Assembly (NCBI GenBank): GCA_023053575.1
Contig: JAKZAP010000022.1
Span: forward strand, 16,658,518-16,722,517
Reading direction: 5' to 3'
Source of the DNA: Branchinecta lynchi
Lineage: Eukaryota; Arthropoda; Branchiopoda; Anostraca; Branchinectidae
Length of the DNA: 64,000 nt
The first letter of the stretch is position 1; each line of letters starts with the position of its first letter. The position numbers were made by a program, and so were the translations under genes. The notes beneath the pieces are model-generated. The model was given only the letters and a program-made list of their open reading frames with translations. It made no database searches and was not told the DNA's origin. Of the stretch, positions 63,818 to 64,000 are shown piece by piece.

Positions 63818-63970
63818 TATGATGACGATGATGAAATTTTATAGATGCGCAAAATACGAACAGGAAGTGGCGCAGTACAAAGAAAGAAAAGGAAAAAATC
63901 ACATAAGCTTCCAGTAACGGAGTAAATGCACAAGATCAAAAAACAAACATTAACAGTCCATAAAAAGGAC
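63818..63970 (-). mobile_element. LINE 3' end with (ATC)n tail
   Basis: Reverse complement: ATTTACTCCGTTACTGGAAG, TACTGCGCCACTTCCTG, GCGCATCTATAAAATTTC then ATCATCGTCATC. Confidence 0.6.
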
Positions 63971-64000
63971 TAATCGGGTCTAAAAAAATCTTCTTCATTG

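Overview
The window looks like repeat-rich, gene-poor nuclear DNA of an invertebrate animal. It has a eukaryotic Pol III tRNA-Cys gene, non-LTR retrotransposons with animal-type tails, many foldback elements and MITEs, and long elements with internal tandem repeats. No host protein-coding gene could be supported. The only clear protein domain is a 5'-truncated non-LTR reverse transcriptase on the minus strand (50024-51373). I cannot name the species. All calls come from reading and comparing sequences by eye; no database was searched.

Working family names used below. HHE: hammerhead hairpin elements with 10-12 bp target-site duplications (TSDs), at about 3.9, 12.1, 18.0, 20.3, 38.0 and 42.4 kb, plus fragments. 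GWC: 0.8-1.3 kb elements starting and ending near GGGATCCC, with internal repeats of about 125 bp (nine copies or parts plus end fragments). TGC: 0.9-2.4 kb C-rich elements ending in a TATGGCAC hairpin (9.4, 27.4 and 54.1 kb, plus a fragment). AGF: foldbacks with AG...CT ends and 3 bp TSDs (7.3, 7.5, 12.1, 17.0, 33.9 and 34.3 kb). Also present are TTAA-flanked MITEs (six copies), TA-flanked MITEs (two families), a hAT-like MITE, and many LINE 3' fragments.

Layout. 0-6 kb: TA, GWC and TTAA elements, then an HHE split by a GWC inside LINE debris. 6-9 kb: an AGF split by a LINE that is itself split by another AGF. 9.3-11.8 kb: the first TGC. 12-13 kb: an HHE holding an AGF and LINE debris. 13.5-18.2 kb: GWC copies, an AGF and an HHE. 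20 kb: a TTAA MITE holding an HHE and a LINE tail. 21.7-24.7 kb: tandem duplications bounded by 29 bp inverted repeats. 25-30 kb: a GWC, then the second TGC, whose empty site survives in a neighbouring duplicate. 31.2 kb: tRNA-Cys. 33-38 kb: two AGFs side by side inside a TA-flanked MITE, then GWC and HHE. 40-47 kb: TTAA, GWC and the 42.4 kb HHE palindrome, then tandem repeats. 49-51.4 kb: LINE tails, a minisatellite and the RT. 52-59 kb: GWC, TTAA, TGC, hAT and other foldbacks. 59-64 kb: mostly unassigned DNA with LINE pieces.

The most interesting system is the HHE family. Each copy carries a minimal type I hammerhead ribozyme core whose stem I co-varies between subfamilies (CAGC:GCUG against GAGC:GCUC). 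The copy at 42.4 kb is a 134-bp-arm palindrome with an intact ribozyme motif on both strands. The AGF family, in which each element seems built from repeats of its own terminal motif, comes second.
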